From an uncultured Jannaschia sp. (GTDB lineage: Bacteria; Pseudomonadota; Alphaproteobacteria; Rhodobacterales; Rhodobacteraceae), in the NCBI GenBank assembly GCA_947494145.1, contig CANLTZ010000008.1, forward strand, positions 62,001 to 126,000: a DNA stretch of 64,000 bases, given 5' to 3'. The notes beneath the pieces are model-generated. The model saw only the letters and a program-made list of their open reading frames with translations. It was not told where the DNA came from and searched no databases. Shown piece by piece: positions 43,901 through 50,991 of this stretch (position 1 is its first letter; each line of letters starts with the position of its first letter). The position numbers and the translations under genes were made by a program.

Positions 43901-44318
43901 CCACGCCGCCATATTTGGATGTGCCCGCCATGTTGACGTGGCGCATGGCATCACCAGAGCGGTCGACGCCCGGGCCCTTACCGTACCACAGTCCAAAGAC
44001 GCCGTCATATTTGCCCTCGCCCCGCAACTCGGCCTGCTGCGCGCCCCAATGAGCGGTGACGGCCAGGTCTTCGTTCAGGCCGGGGCGAAAGAAGATGTCG
44101 TTCGGCTCCAACACCTTGGCGGCCTTGGTCATGTTCAGATCCACACCGCCCACGGGCGAGCCGCGATAGCCGGTACAAAAGCCTGCCGTGTTCAACCCGG
44201 CCTGGCGGTCACGTTCCTTCTGCATCAGCATGACGCGGACCAGGGCCTGCGTGCCGTTCAGAAGGACGGTGTCCTTTTCAAGATCGTAGCGGTCGGAAAG
44301 CGAGACGTCGTGGCGCAT
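40914..44318 (-). CDS. indolepyruvate ferredoxin oxidoreductase, fused alpha and beta subunits
   Basis: 1134 residues. It decarboxylates aryl (or other) 2-oxo acids to acyl-CoA with thiamine diphosphate and passes electrons to ferredoxin. The N-terminal part has GTQALVRVML..RQAGLNTAGFCTGYRGSPVGG (pyrimidine-binding part of the ThDP fold); the middle has CSGCPHNTSTKVPEGSRAGAGIGCH and NEGDLAPEQIARELL (diphosphate site). Clusters are suggested by CEGCGDCGVQSNCVSL around residue 625. From about 715 (TGVGGTGVMTIGAVMAMAAHLDGKG) the gamma-type domain follows, and the C-terminus adds about 250 further residues. Such fusions are common in proteobacteria. A LysR regulator is divergent, 133 bases away. 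Confidence 0.93.
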   Translation of the reverse strand: MRHDVSLSDRYDLEKDTVLLNGTQALVRVMLMQKERDRQAGLNTAGFCTGYRGSPVGGVDLNMTKAAKVLEPNDIFFRPGLNEDLAVTAHWGAQQAELRGEGKYDGVFGLWYGKGPGVDRSGDAMRHVNMAGTSKYGGVVMAMGDDHTGESSTTCHQSDWAFVDVHMPVLSPAGVQEILDYGLYGWALSRYAGVWVGLKTMKDTIEVTSVVDGRPDRMSFIEPEFDMPEGGLNIRLNDHWIPQEDRLLGYKRWAAEAFAHANKIDKRMHGKPGAKIGFVAAGKNWLDLVHAMKLLGLDEAECERLGLTTYKVGQTWPMDMKGLHDWAEGLDLIVCVEEKRKLIEVQVKEAIFDDRRGRRVYGYRKASDGPILFPQAYALDPADIAEKIGGILKEEGRGTDRIEAGMARIAEAKRADNAPDIAKRTPWFCSGCPHNTSTKVPEGSRAGAGIGCHVMALWMDRNTEGYTHMGAEGVNWVGESLFSTRKHVFQNLGEGTYNHSGSLAIRAALAAGTNITYKILYNDAVAMTGGQPNEGDLAPEQIARELLAMGVKDVAVVYDEKEDVDKSRFPTGLNWHERAEMMAVQDRLKDVEGVTAILYIQTCAAEKRRRRKRGLFPDPDRRIFINTDVCEGCGDCGVQSNCVSLVPVETDFGTKRAVDQSTCNKDFSCVNGFCPSFVSVEGAKLKKNATAEVNIGDVPMPDLPAIEGTWNTVVTGVGGTGVMTIGAVMAMAAHLDGKGAGLMEMAGLAQKGGAVALHCRLANDPGDIHAIRVALGEAHALIGGDLVVSADAKVLSLTTTGQTGGVVNGHEIVTGDFTRDADFKLPADQLSLSLQARLRDRLSMFDASDLAVKLLGDSIFSNMMILGAAWQNGLVPLTHDAILRAIELNGAAVEKNQRAFEIGRWAMHKPGEVAGLLSDKVIELPQTPEAKIATRADHLAAYQSKRYARRYRKLVDSITDEPLRDAVAKGYHKLLAYKDEYEVARLLRTTREKARDAFDGDLKLTYHLAPPMLSKPGPDGRPAKRAFGEWIERFYPLLARGKALRGTPFDPFGYTAERRMERALIKQYERDMAEVLPLLSDATRDAILALAELPLQIRGFGPVKEANERAAAKQREALLANIRAGGAKVAQAAE

Positions 44319-44451
44319 GACAGTTCCTCCTGGGACGAATATAGGTCAAGAAAGCTGACCCATAAAGGGAAAACCGCGTCACGGCTTCGACATCGTCCTT
44401 TGGTTAATCTAAGACGCAAGGGCCGCGTCTTCCAAATCACGAGGTCGTCCG

Positions 44452-45354
44452 ATGGACTGGGACAAGCTGCGTATCTTCCATGCGGTCGCCGATGCAGGGT
44501 CGCTGACCCATGCGGGCGATGTGCTGCATCTGTCGCAATCGGCGGTGTCGCGCCAGATCCGGGCGTTGGAGGAATCGCTCGATACCACGCTTTTCCATCG
44601 CCATGCTCGCGGGTTGATCCTGACCGAACAAGGGGAGCTTCTATTCGACGCGACCCAGGCCATGACCAAACGGCTGGACGCGGCCTCCGCCCGGATACGC
44701 GACACCGAGGAAGAGGTTTTCGGCAATCTGCGCGTCACCACCACCATCGGGTTCGGCTCCATCTGGCTCGCCCCGCGCCTGCCGAAGCTTTATGCGCAAT
44801 ACCCCGACCTCAGCATCGATTTGATGTTAGAGGAACGGGTGCTGGACCTGCCCATGCGCGAAGCCGACGTGGCCATCCGCATGAAAGAGCCCAGCCAAGC
44901 CGATCTGGTGCGCAAGCGCCTGATGGAAATCCGCATGCAGCTTTTCGCGAGCCCCGCCTATCTGGAGGACAATGGCGTGCCGCAATCTTTGCATGACCTG
45001 GCGGCGCACCGGCTGATTTGCCAGAATGTCGGGGCCACACAGGTCAGCGCGGGCGCCACGCTGGTGCGCGAGCTGATGACCTACGAAGTGGGTAGGACGT
45101 TGACCGTGAACAATTATTTCGGTGTTCTACAAAGCGTGTTGAGCGATCTGGGCATCGGCGTGCTGCCCGACTACCTGAGCCAAGACTTCCCGCAACTCCG
45201 CCGTGTTCTTCCAACCGTGGAATCCAATGAGGTGCCGGTTTTCTTGGCCTTCCCGGAAGAACTTCGCGGCTCCAAGCGGATCAACGCCTTCCGGGATTTC
45301 GTAGTGGACGAAGTGGTGATCTATCGCAAATCGCGCAGCGCAAGTGCAGCCTGA
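44452..45354 (+). CDS. LysR-family transcriptional regulator
   Basis: 300 residues. The N-terminal helix-turn-helix is MDWDKLRIFHAVADAGSLTHAGDVLHLSQSAVSRQIRALEESLDTTLFHRHARGLILTEQGE in the standard arrangement, and the C-terminal effector domain includes VTTTIGFGSIWLAPRLPKLYAQYPDLSIDLML and DVAIRMKEPSQADLV. It probably controls the divergent indolepyruvate oxidoreductase gene and itself; the inducer is likely a 2-oxo or amino acid, by inference. Confidence 0.92.
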   Translation: MDWDKLRIFHAVADAGSLTHAGDVLHLSQSAVSRQIRALEESLDTTLFHRHARGLILTEQGELLFDATQAMTKRLDAASARIRDTEEEVFGNLRVTTTIGFGSIWLAPRLPKLYAQYPDLSIDLMLEERVLDLPMREADVAIRMKEPSQADLVRKRLMEIRMQLFASPAYLEDNGVPQSLHDLAAHRLICQNVGATQVSAGATLVRELMTYEVGRTLTVNNYFGVLQSVLSDLGIGVLPDYLSQDFPQLRRVLPTVESNEVPVFLAFPEELRGSKRINAFRDFVVDEVVIYRKSRSASAA

Positions 45355-45484
45355 CGCGCGACGCTCTGTCTGGCGGTAGATTTCCGAAATCCTGCCGTTA
45401 GCCATGCGCCGAACGCATAGCGGGATTGCACCGAACGGTTCAGTTTCTGCCTTGTCCGATGGCAGAACTGCCCATAATTTGATC

Positions 45485-45558
45485 TGTGAGGCAGCGCTTC
45501 GATGCCTGCCTCAACCTCCCTGTTGGACTAGGCCGGGCTTCACGCCCGGCTTCTTTTT
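45485..45558 (+). ncRNA. candidate small RNA with two hairpins and an exposed CCUCCC
   Basis: A CATAAT box (45473-45478) with TTGTCC (45452-45457) 15 bases before it predicts a start near 45485. The RNA would be about 74 nt. Hairpin one is GAGGCAG (45488-45494) with CTGCCTC (45506-45512); a single-stranded AACCTCCCTGTTGGACTA follows; hairpin two is GCCGGGC-TTCAC-GCCCGGC (45532-45550) with TTCTTTTT after it, a good terminator. CCUCCC can pair with Shine-Dalgarno sequences, as in CCUCCUCCC-type sRNAs known from Rhodobacter. The terminator could instead simply end the LysR transcript. Confidence 0.55.
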
Positions 45559-45567
45559 GTCCGCGCC

Positions 45568-45993
45568 CTACCCCGCTTGCGATGCCGCAACGTCCCGAAT
45601 GCGCTGCACCATGGCCCGCAACCCGTTGGACCGCTGGGACGAGAGATGTTCATCCAGGCCCAGCCGCGCCAATTCGGCGGGGGCATCGACCTGAGTGACA
45701 TCAGCCAGGGGCAGTCCCGCATAAAGCTCATGAAGCACCGCGATCAAGCCGCGCACGATCATCGCATCGCTTTCGCCCGCGAAATCGAAGGTGGCGCCGG
45801 GGCCTTCGCCCTCGATCCGGGGGTGTAGCCAGACTTGGCTGGCGCAGCCATCGACCTTGGTGGCCGGCACTTTCAACGCATCGTCGAGCGGTGGGAAGGC
45901 TTTGCCCATGTCGATGACATGGCGGTAGCGGTCTTCCCAATCGTCAAGGAACTCGAAGGTTTCCACCAGGTCTTCGAAACGTTGCTGTGCCAT
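45568..45993 (-). CDS. SufE, cysteine desulfurase activator
   Basis: 141 residues from ATG 45993 with GGAGG seven bases upstream. FEDLVETFEFLDDWEDRYRHVIDMGKAFPPL and the sulfur-accepting cysteine 50 in KVDGCASQVWL are diagnostic of SufE; FDFAGESDAMIVRGLIAVL and LSSQRSNGLRAMVQRIRD complete it. SufE takes persulfide from SufS and hands it to the SufBCD scaffold for iron-sulfur cluster assembly. The suf operon is not in this window. Confidence 0.92.
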   Translation of the reverse strand: MAQQRFEDLVETFEFLDDWEDRYRHVIDMGKAFPPLDDALKVPATKVDGCASQVWLHPRIEGEGPGATFDFAGESDAMIVRGLIAVLHELYAGLPLADVTQVDAPAELARLGLDEHLSSQRSNGLRAMVQRIRDVAASQAG

Positions 45994-46105
45994 ACATGCC
46001 CTCCTGCACGGGGCGAGGTAAGACACCGCCCCGGCGGCGTCCAGTCGCTTCCAAAAGGTGCGACAATGGGCTAGCCATCACTGCGCAGGCAGGACGGGGA
46101 CTGAC

Positions 46106-46561
46106 ATGACGGTATTCTGGCGGATCGCGACGGCGGCGTCGCTTCTGGCGCTGGCGGGTTGCGGCATCGCGCAGAGCACGGTCAATGCGCTCAACCCGTT
46201 CGGGCCCTCACGCGAAGAAGCACTGATCGAAGATGCGCGCGCCGGGCCGGAACGCCCGGTGGTCGACCAAGTGCTGTCGCTGGAAGCGGCGCCCACGCCC
46301 GGCGGGATCATCGTGTCATCGGTCGGCTTGCCGCCCACCCAAGGATTTTGGGAGGCCGATTTGACGCGCCTGCCCTCGGAAGACCCATCGGTCCTGCTGC
46401 TGGACTTCCGCGTCTTGCCCCCGCTGACACCTCGGCCCGTGGGCACACAGCCATCGCGCGAAGTGTTGGCGGGGCAGTTCTTTACCACGCAGGATTTGAC
46501 AGGCGTGCGCACGATCGTGGTGCAGGGGTCGCGCAACAGACGATCAATCTCAAGGCAGTAG
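46106..46561 (+). CDS. small lipoprotein of unknown function
   Basis: 151 residues from ATG 46106 after GGGGACTGAC. The signal peptide ends in the lipobox LALAGC (cysteine about residue 19), so the product is lipid-anchored. The mature part has SVGLPPTQGFWEADLTRLPSEDPSVLLLDFRVLPPLTPRPVGTQPSREVLAGQFF (read in parts), with no domain that I recognise, and ends with basic residues. The gene is convergent with the MetE-like gene, 19 bases apart. Confidence 0.7.
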   Translation: MTVFWRIATAASLLALAGCGIAQSTVNALNPFGPSREEALIEDARAGPERPVVDQVLSLEAAPTPGGIIVSSVGLPPTQGFWEADLTRLPSEDPSVLLLDFRVLPPLTPRPVGTQPSREVLAGQFFTTQDLTGVRTIVVQGSRNRRSISRQ

Positions 46562-46580
46562 GTGTGGCCAAGGCGGGCGG

Positions 46581-47711
46581 CTAGAGACGCCCATTGGCCA
46601 AGGCCGTGCCCTCGGCCAGTGTGGTGAGCTTGGCATAGGCGATATCGGGGTCCACCGCGCCGAAGCCCGCAAAAGTCCCGAAGCCGCAATCGCTGCTGGC
46701 GATGACGCGGTCAGGGCCGACGACATCCGCGAAGCGGCCCAGACGCTCGGCAACAACTTCAGGATGTTCCACGAAGTTCGACGTGGAATCGATCACGCCG
46801 GGCACCAGCACTTTGTCGTCGGGGATTTCAGCCGCGCGGTCGCGGAACACCTGCCATTCATGGGCGTGGCGCGGGTTCGACGTCTCGAACAGCAACTGCG
46901 ACGCGTTCACCGACAGGAAGGTGGAAAACACCGTATCCATATCGATGTCGCAGACATGGGGCCCTTCGTAATTTCCCCAGCAAATATGAACCCTTATGCG
47001 GTTCGGGTCGAGATCGGCGATGGCGGCGTTGAGGGCTTCGACATTCTGCGCGGCGATCTTGAGGAATTCATCATCGGACAGATCGGCAAAGAGCATGTGG
47101 CGCGACAGGGCCAGGTCGGGGCAGTCCAATTGCAGGTAGAGCCCGGCCTCCACGATGGTGCGGTATTCGTCGCGCATGGCGTCTGACAGCGCGGCGAGAT
47201 ACGCATCGCGGGTGGGGTAGAAATCATTCTGCAAAAACAGGCTGATAACGCCGGGGCTAGCGGCATTCATGAAGCCCTCGGCCGCGCCATGGGTGGCCAT
47301 GGCGGCCTTCAAGTTCTTGATATCCTTCAGAAGCTCATCTTGGCCTTTGGACCGCACCTCACCGGTACACATGGGCCGCGCGTATTGGGGCGTGCCGCCC
47401 CCTTCGGCCAAGCGCTTAAGAAAGCTGGGAAACCGCTTCAGATCGGCCGGGGCGTTGCGCTTGGAATCGCCCGAAAAACCAGTGTACCGGTCTTTGACGT
47501 AGGTGGCGTAGCTGATCTTCGACGTCTCCCCATCCGAGACGATCTGCATCCCCGCATCCACCTGCTTTTGCACCGTATCCGCGCAGGCCCGGGCCATGGT
47601 CGTGTCGAAGTCTGCCTGATCGTAGGGCGTGCCGTTTTCACGGGCGAAGATCAGGTCGACGACGTCCTGGCTGCGGGGCAAGCTGCCGACGTGGGTGACG
47701 CGGATGGGCAT
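46581..47711 (-). CDS. MetE-like (cobalamin-independent methionine synthase C-terminal domain) protein
   Basis: 376 residues from ATG 47711 behind GAGGAG. It corresponds to the catalytic C-terminal barrel of MetE only. The zinc ligands are in place: His-x-Cys in RVHICWGNYEG, Glu in LLFETSNPRH and Cys in IASSDCGFGTF. VTHVGSLPRSQDVVDLIFARENG at the start is typical of this short subgroup. It may transfer methyl groups to homocysteine or another thiol from a donor other than methyltetrahydrofolate; stand-alone versions are also found in catabolic pathways. No methionine-responsive riboswitch is seen upstream. Confidence 0.85.
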   Translation of the reverse strand: MPIRVTHVGSLPRSQDVVDLIFARENGTPYDQADFDTTMARACADTVQKQVDAGMQIVSDGETSKISYATYVKDRYTGFSGDSKRNAPADLKRFPSFLKRLAEGGGTPQYARPMCTGEVRSKGQDELLKDIKNLKAAMATHGAAEGFMNAASPGVISLFLQNDFYPTRDAYLAALSDAMRDEYRTIVEAGLYLQLDCPDLALSRHMLFADLSDDEFLKIAAQNVEALNAAIADLDPNRIRVHICWGNYEGPHVCDIDMDTVFSTFLSVNASQLLFETSNPRHAHEWQVFRDRAAEIPDDKVLVPGVIDSTSNFVEHPEVVAERLGRFADVVGPDRVIASSDCGFGTFAGFGAVDPDIAYAKLTTLAEGTALANGRL

Positions 47712-47744
47712 GGATGGCTCCTCTTCACGGGGTTGTGAGGGGGT

Positions 47745-47780
47745 GCCAAAAGCCGCGGCGGAGAGCAAGCTCCGCCGCGG
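47745..47780 (-). terminator. terminator-like hairpin after the DUF2157-like gene
   Basis: CCGCGGCGGAG (47753-47763) pairs over all 11 bases with CTCCGCCGCGG (47770-47780), loop AGCAAG. In the minus direction it is followed by CTTTTGG. It separates the membrane protein gene from the MetE-like gene, which starts 41 bases further on. Confidence 0.65.
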
Positions 47781-47821
47781 AATTATTGGGCTTTGCGGCT
47801 GTGTGGGCCCGTAAGGTTTCT

Positions 47822-49030
47822 TCAGGATGCCGCCCGGGCCGTCATCCAGCGCCGGTCAAGCTGCCATAGCCCCCAGGCCAGCGGGATCGCAGCGAAGCCA
47901 CCGATGACGTAGGTGAGCGGCTCATCCCCAAAGCTTTCGAACATCTGGGTGTAGGCGTGGATGCCCGCGAAAGTGACGGCTGTGTTGAACAGCCCGCGGC
48001 GCACGGTATGGGCGGCGTAGAAAATGACAAGTGCCAAAGCCACGGCCCAGAGGATGGAATAGGCGCCTTCGGGGATGTGGAGCGCGGTGTCGTAGAAGGC
48101 GGTGCGCGCGGCCTCCCAAGCGTCGCGGCTTTCCCAAGCGTCACGGTTGTACCAGTAGGAATAGCCTGGACCCCAGACCGTCTGCCCGACCCAGTCACCC
48201 CAGAGTGACCCCACGAGCGCAGCCATATTTGCAACGATGGCGGCCATGATCGCCAGAATGCCCCCGTGGCGACCCAGACGGTCGGGCAGCTTGGCTGCGG
48301 CCCACATCCCCGCCGCCACCAGAAACGACATTTGCAGGATCGTCAGAGTGGATTCGGGCGAATAGAACACATAAGCCGCGTGCCAATAGGCCGTGCCGGT
48401 GGACAGGACCTGAGCAAAGGGCACGATGGCCAAGGCGGTGACCGCGCGGATATTGGTGACGATGCCCGCAGCGCCCACGGCGATGGCGGCGTAAAGCGAC
48501 GACATGGCCAGAGGCCAGCCTGTCCAATCGTTGTGTTCCGCCAGGAACCCGAGCCCCGCGAGATGCAAAGCCACGCCCATCAGGAAGACCGACCCGCAGG
48601 CGAAGCGCGAGGTCAGGCGCGGGTTCCGATAGGCGAAGCCGAACCCCGTGCCCACCGCACCGCCGAGCGCCAGCATGGCAGGGCCGGCAATGTCGGCATA
48701 TTTATCCATCAATTCGGCCCCTGCCCCGCCAAGCAAGAGCCCCGCCCCGATAAGCGTGGCGGCATTGCCGAAGAAGCGGAGCGTCTCGCCACCCTGCCAG
48801 AGCGCGGCAAGCCCGCCCAAGAGCCCCAGCATTCCGATCAGTGCGACAGGGAGCGGGGCGGCGAGCCAGAAGATCAGGCCCAGTGTGGCGGCGATGATCC
48901 CGCCGGTGAGCAGGGTGTTTATGCTGAGCTTCATCATGGCTTCGCGCGCTTGGGCGCGGAGCACGTCCATTTGGGCCTCGGACAAGACGCCTTCGCGCAG
49001 GAGGCGGTCGGCATCGGCAACGTAGTACAT
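47822..49030 (-). CDS. polytopic membrane protein, DUF2157-like
   Basis: 402 residues. A short N-terminal helical part (YYVADADRLLREGVLSEAQMDVLRAQAREA) is followed by about ten membrane helices, a layout reminiscent of the DUF2157 membrane family; the assignment is tentative. A small tandem duplication gives RDAWESRDAWEAA near residue 300, in a predicted outer loop. Function unknown. Its promoter region carries two TGAAC-N3-GTTCA palindromes (see 49048-49133), so a dimeric repressor of TetR type probably controls it. Confidence 0.7.
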   Translation of the reverse strand: MYYVADADRLLREGVLSEAQMDVLRAQAREAMMKLSINTLLTGGIIAATLGLIFWLAAPLPVALIGMLGLLGGLAALWQGGETLRFFGNAATLIGAGLLLGGAGAELMDKYADIAGPAMLALGGAVGTGFGFAYRNPRLTSRFACGSVFLMGVALHLAGLGFLAEHNDWTGWPLAMSSLYAAIAVGAAGIVTNIRAVTALAIVPFAQVLSTGTAYWHAAYVFYSPESTLTILQMSFLVAAGMWAAAKLPDRLGRHGGILAIMAAIVANMAALVGSLWGDWVGQTVWGPGYSYWYNRDAWESRDAWEAARTAFYDTALHIPEGAYSILWAVALALVIFYAAHTVRRGLFNTAVTFAGIHAYTQMFESFGDEPLTYVIGGFAAIPLAWGLWQLDRRWMTARAAS

Positions 49031-49047
49031 GGGTATGACCCTCTCTT

Positions 49048-49133
49048 TGAACAGTGTTCATGTCCTTGATGGCAGATGAACTGCGCTCAGAGCAACGGAT
49101 TCTTGAACGACGTTCATTGTGACGTTACGTCAC
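49048..49133. promoter_or_regulatory. three palindromes upstream of the DUF2157-like gene
   Basis: TGAACAGTGTTCA (49048-49060) and TGAACGACGTTCA (49104-49116) are the same 5-3-5 palindrome, 56 bases apart. GTGACG-TTA-CGTCAC (49119-49133) is a different 6-3-6 palindrome next to the second. The first pair fits operators of TetR-type repressors in alphaproteobacteria. The regulator gene is not in this neighbourhood. Confidence 0.7.
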
Positions 49134-49146
49134 GAGTGGCGTTCAA

Positions 49147-49291
49147 GCCGGTCCATCGCCGGGCCGCGGCGCGGCGATCAAAAGGGGGCTTCTGGAGTGC
49201 TTTATGGTTGCAAGGTCATTGCCCCGACCCGGCGATGTGCCGAGCTCAACCAAATCGCCGGGCCGTGGGGGCGGCCCGTCGATGGACCGGC
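49147..49291. repeat. 145-bp element with 21-bp terminal inverted repeats (20 of 21 matching)
   Basis: The left arm 49147-49167 (GCCGGTCCATCG, then one differing base, then CGGGCCGC) pairs with the right arm 49271-49291. Inside, CGGCGAT (49172-49178) pairs with ATCGCCG (49254-49260), GGGGC (49185-49189) with GCCCC (49221-49225), and CGGC-GATGT-GCCG forms a small hairpin at 49230-49242. This could be a MITE-like element or a folded RNA. No target duplication is seen at the ends. The sequence just after it to 49374 shows no gene. Confidence 0.7.
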
Positions 49292-49374
49292 GGCCTTCGG
49301 CCTTGACTCCGGTCTGGGGTGCCGAGCGGAAATGTCGGGTTTGAGCCCGAAGCTGACGAATACATATACCCGAT

Positions 49375-49953
49375 TTAGAGGCGCTTGATATTACCGTTCC
49401 GGAGCAAATCAAGGTTATACGGGATCGGATCAATTTCGATGAGAACGCCAAGCTCAGCCAAATAGATCACGGTCTCTTCATCGCCATCACCAGACCAAGC
49501 GTATTGCTTTGTTACTTCCAGATATGCGTATTCGCACTGCCCAATTTTAATCCTTTTCCTTGAGGAAAAATTAATTGTGTACTCTGATTGAAACTCTTCG
49601 CCGTCAGAGGTTTCTTCAAACTGGATGCCACTCAAGCCTGCGCCAGATTCAATTTTTAGAGGAAAATCAAATTTATAAGAAAAATCAGCAGAGTAAGACA
49701 CTTCCTGGCTGTCAAAATCGTAATCGACGGTTTTCGCCTCTAGCACCAGCTGACTGAAATGCCGCGTGCGATAGAGACTGCCGTCAATACCATACTCATC
49801 GACTTTGACAGTATGTGTATCAATCAATTTGTGTTCGCTGTACGCACCAGTCGAGATTTCTATTCTTACCCCTGACTCCAAGTCGCCAGCAGAAGGGCAT
49901 GCAGCGGCTGCACCGATAGTCGGAGCCAGTACCATCGCAATCACTAGCCTCAT
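49375..49953 (-). CDS. AT-rich gene for a small exported protein of unknown function
   Basis: 192 residues from ATG 49953, with AAGGAA about eight bases upstream. A signal peptide (MRLVIAMVLAPTIGAAAACPS) is followed by a strand-rich, tyrosine- and serine-rich body with two further cysteine sites (the ACPS start and IGQCEYAYLEV), so an exported, possibly disulfide-bonded beta protein. No family is recognised. Base composition is distinctly lower in GC than in all neighbours and codon use differs (many AAA, AAT, TAT), which points to recent acquisition. Confidence 0.7.
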   Translation of the reverse strand: MRLVIAMVLAPTIGAAAACPSAGDLESGVRIEISTGAYSEHKLIDTHTVKVDEYGIDGSLYRTRHFSQLVLEAKTVDYDFDSQEVSYSADFSYKFDFPLKIESGAGLSGIQFEETSDGEEFQSEYTINFSSRKRIKIGQCEYAYLEVTKQYAWSGDGDEETVIYLAELGVLIEIDPIPYNLDLLRNGNIKRL

Positions 49954-50031
49954 TTAGTGTTCCTTTGCCTCTCCAGTGATTTTCATAGTTTCGTTCAGCG
50001 GGCAACGGCAGGTTTGTCCGCGAAACGCACA

Positions 50032-50991
50032 CTATCCCTCCCACAAGCTCGACGGCCCCGCGGGCTCCCCGGTGCCGACGATGTGGTAGAGCGCGGCCTC
50101 GCCCGTCATCGAAGGCCAGGCGGCGTGGTCTAGCCCGGCGGGGACGCTCATCGTGTCGCCGGGGGCGAGTGTGTCGGCGCCGCCCTCCCATTCGACGCGC
50201 CAATGGCCCGTGACGGGCATTAGAACCGACGGATGGTCGTGCCTATGGGGTTTGCACGAAGCCGAGTCGCGCGTAACCAAATCGACATCAAAACCGGGAC
50301 GGTCGCGGATGATGCCCTCGGCGCCGATGACCTTGACCGGCGCCTTCCCGGCCAACGCCACCATATCCCAATAGCGCCGCACGCCCCAGCCCACGACCTG
50401 CTGGGGCGTCAATTCGGGATATCCCTGCAATTCCGCCTCGGTCAGCTTCGGCATCGGGGATACGCCATCGGGCAACGCTTCGCCCTTCTTGGTGTCATAA
50501 AGCTTACCGGTTTCTGCCAGCACGAGCCCATGGGCATCGGCGTCGTCGATAACCTGGGGTGCCCAGATGACACCGCCCCCCGCATCGTCGCCACCCAGGA
50601 TAGCCATGATCATCCCATAATCGTCGCCGATATTCTCGAACCCACGAAAGATGCCCGTGGGGATGTTGATGATATCGCCCTTTTCCAGCGTCACCTCACC
50701 CGCATCGCCCCGACGGCCCCAGAAGAAACGCCAGCGGCCCGAAAGCACAAAGAACACCTCGGCCGTGCGGTGGGAATGGAGCGAGTTGCGGCATTTGGGC
50801 GGCTGACCCGCGGCCCCGATATTGAAGCCGTGGGGCGTCGCAATGTGAACATGCTGGTCAGGGGATTCCGAGACACCACCGCCGATGATCGTGAAGTTTT
50901 CCTTCTGGTCCGAACCCGGGGTGTGGGCGTCGATGAAGGCGGTCTTGCAGGGGATCAACTCACCGTAGCGGACGGTTTGGGGGGCGGGCAT
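50032..50991 (-). CDS. bicupin protein, gentisate dioxygenase-like
   Basis: 319 residues from ATG 50991 with GGAGAGCC upstream. Two cupin domains: the first has SLHSHRTAEVFFVLSGRWRFFWG and GDIINIPTGIFRGFEN, the second has KPHRHDHPSVLMPVTGHWRVEW and GDTMSVPAGLDHAAWPS. Both keep metal-binding histidine and glutamate candidates. The family includes gentisate/salicylate-type ring-cleaving dioxygenases and non-catalytic sensors; I cannot decide between them. Its start lies 37 bases inside the preceding HELHH gene, so expression is linked to that gene. Confidence 0.75.
   Translation of the reverse strand: MPAPQTVRYGELIPCKTAFIDAHTPGSDQKENFTIIGGGVSESPDQHVHIATPHGFNIGAAGQPPKCRNSLHSHRTAEVFFVLSGRWRFFWGRRGDAGEVTLEKGDIINIPTGIFRGFENIGDDYGMIMAILGGDDAGGGVIWAPQVIDDADAHGLVLAETGKLYDTKKGEALPDGVSPMPKLTEAELQGYPELTPQQVVGWGVRRYWDMVALAGKAPVKVIGAEGIIRDRPGFDVDLVTRDSASCKPHRHDHPSVLMPVTGHWRVEWEGGADTLAPGDTMSVPAGLDHAAWPSMTGEAALYHIVGTGEPAGPSSLWEG

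Noticed and set aside
47712-47821. possible methionine riboswitch before the MetE-like gene
   Set aside because: The only structure is a simple 11-bp hairpin with a short U-run, better explained as the terminator of the gene before it.
49300-49374. resemblance to interspersed alphaproteobacterial sequences read as MSALPPKADI-like peptides
   Set aside because: Only a short, degenerate likeness from memory; no boundaries or second copy in the window.
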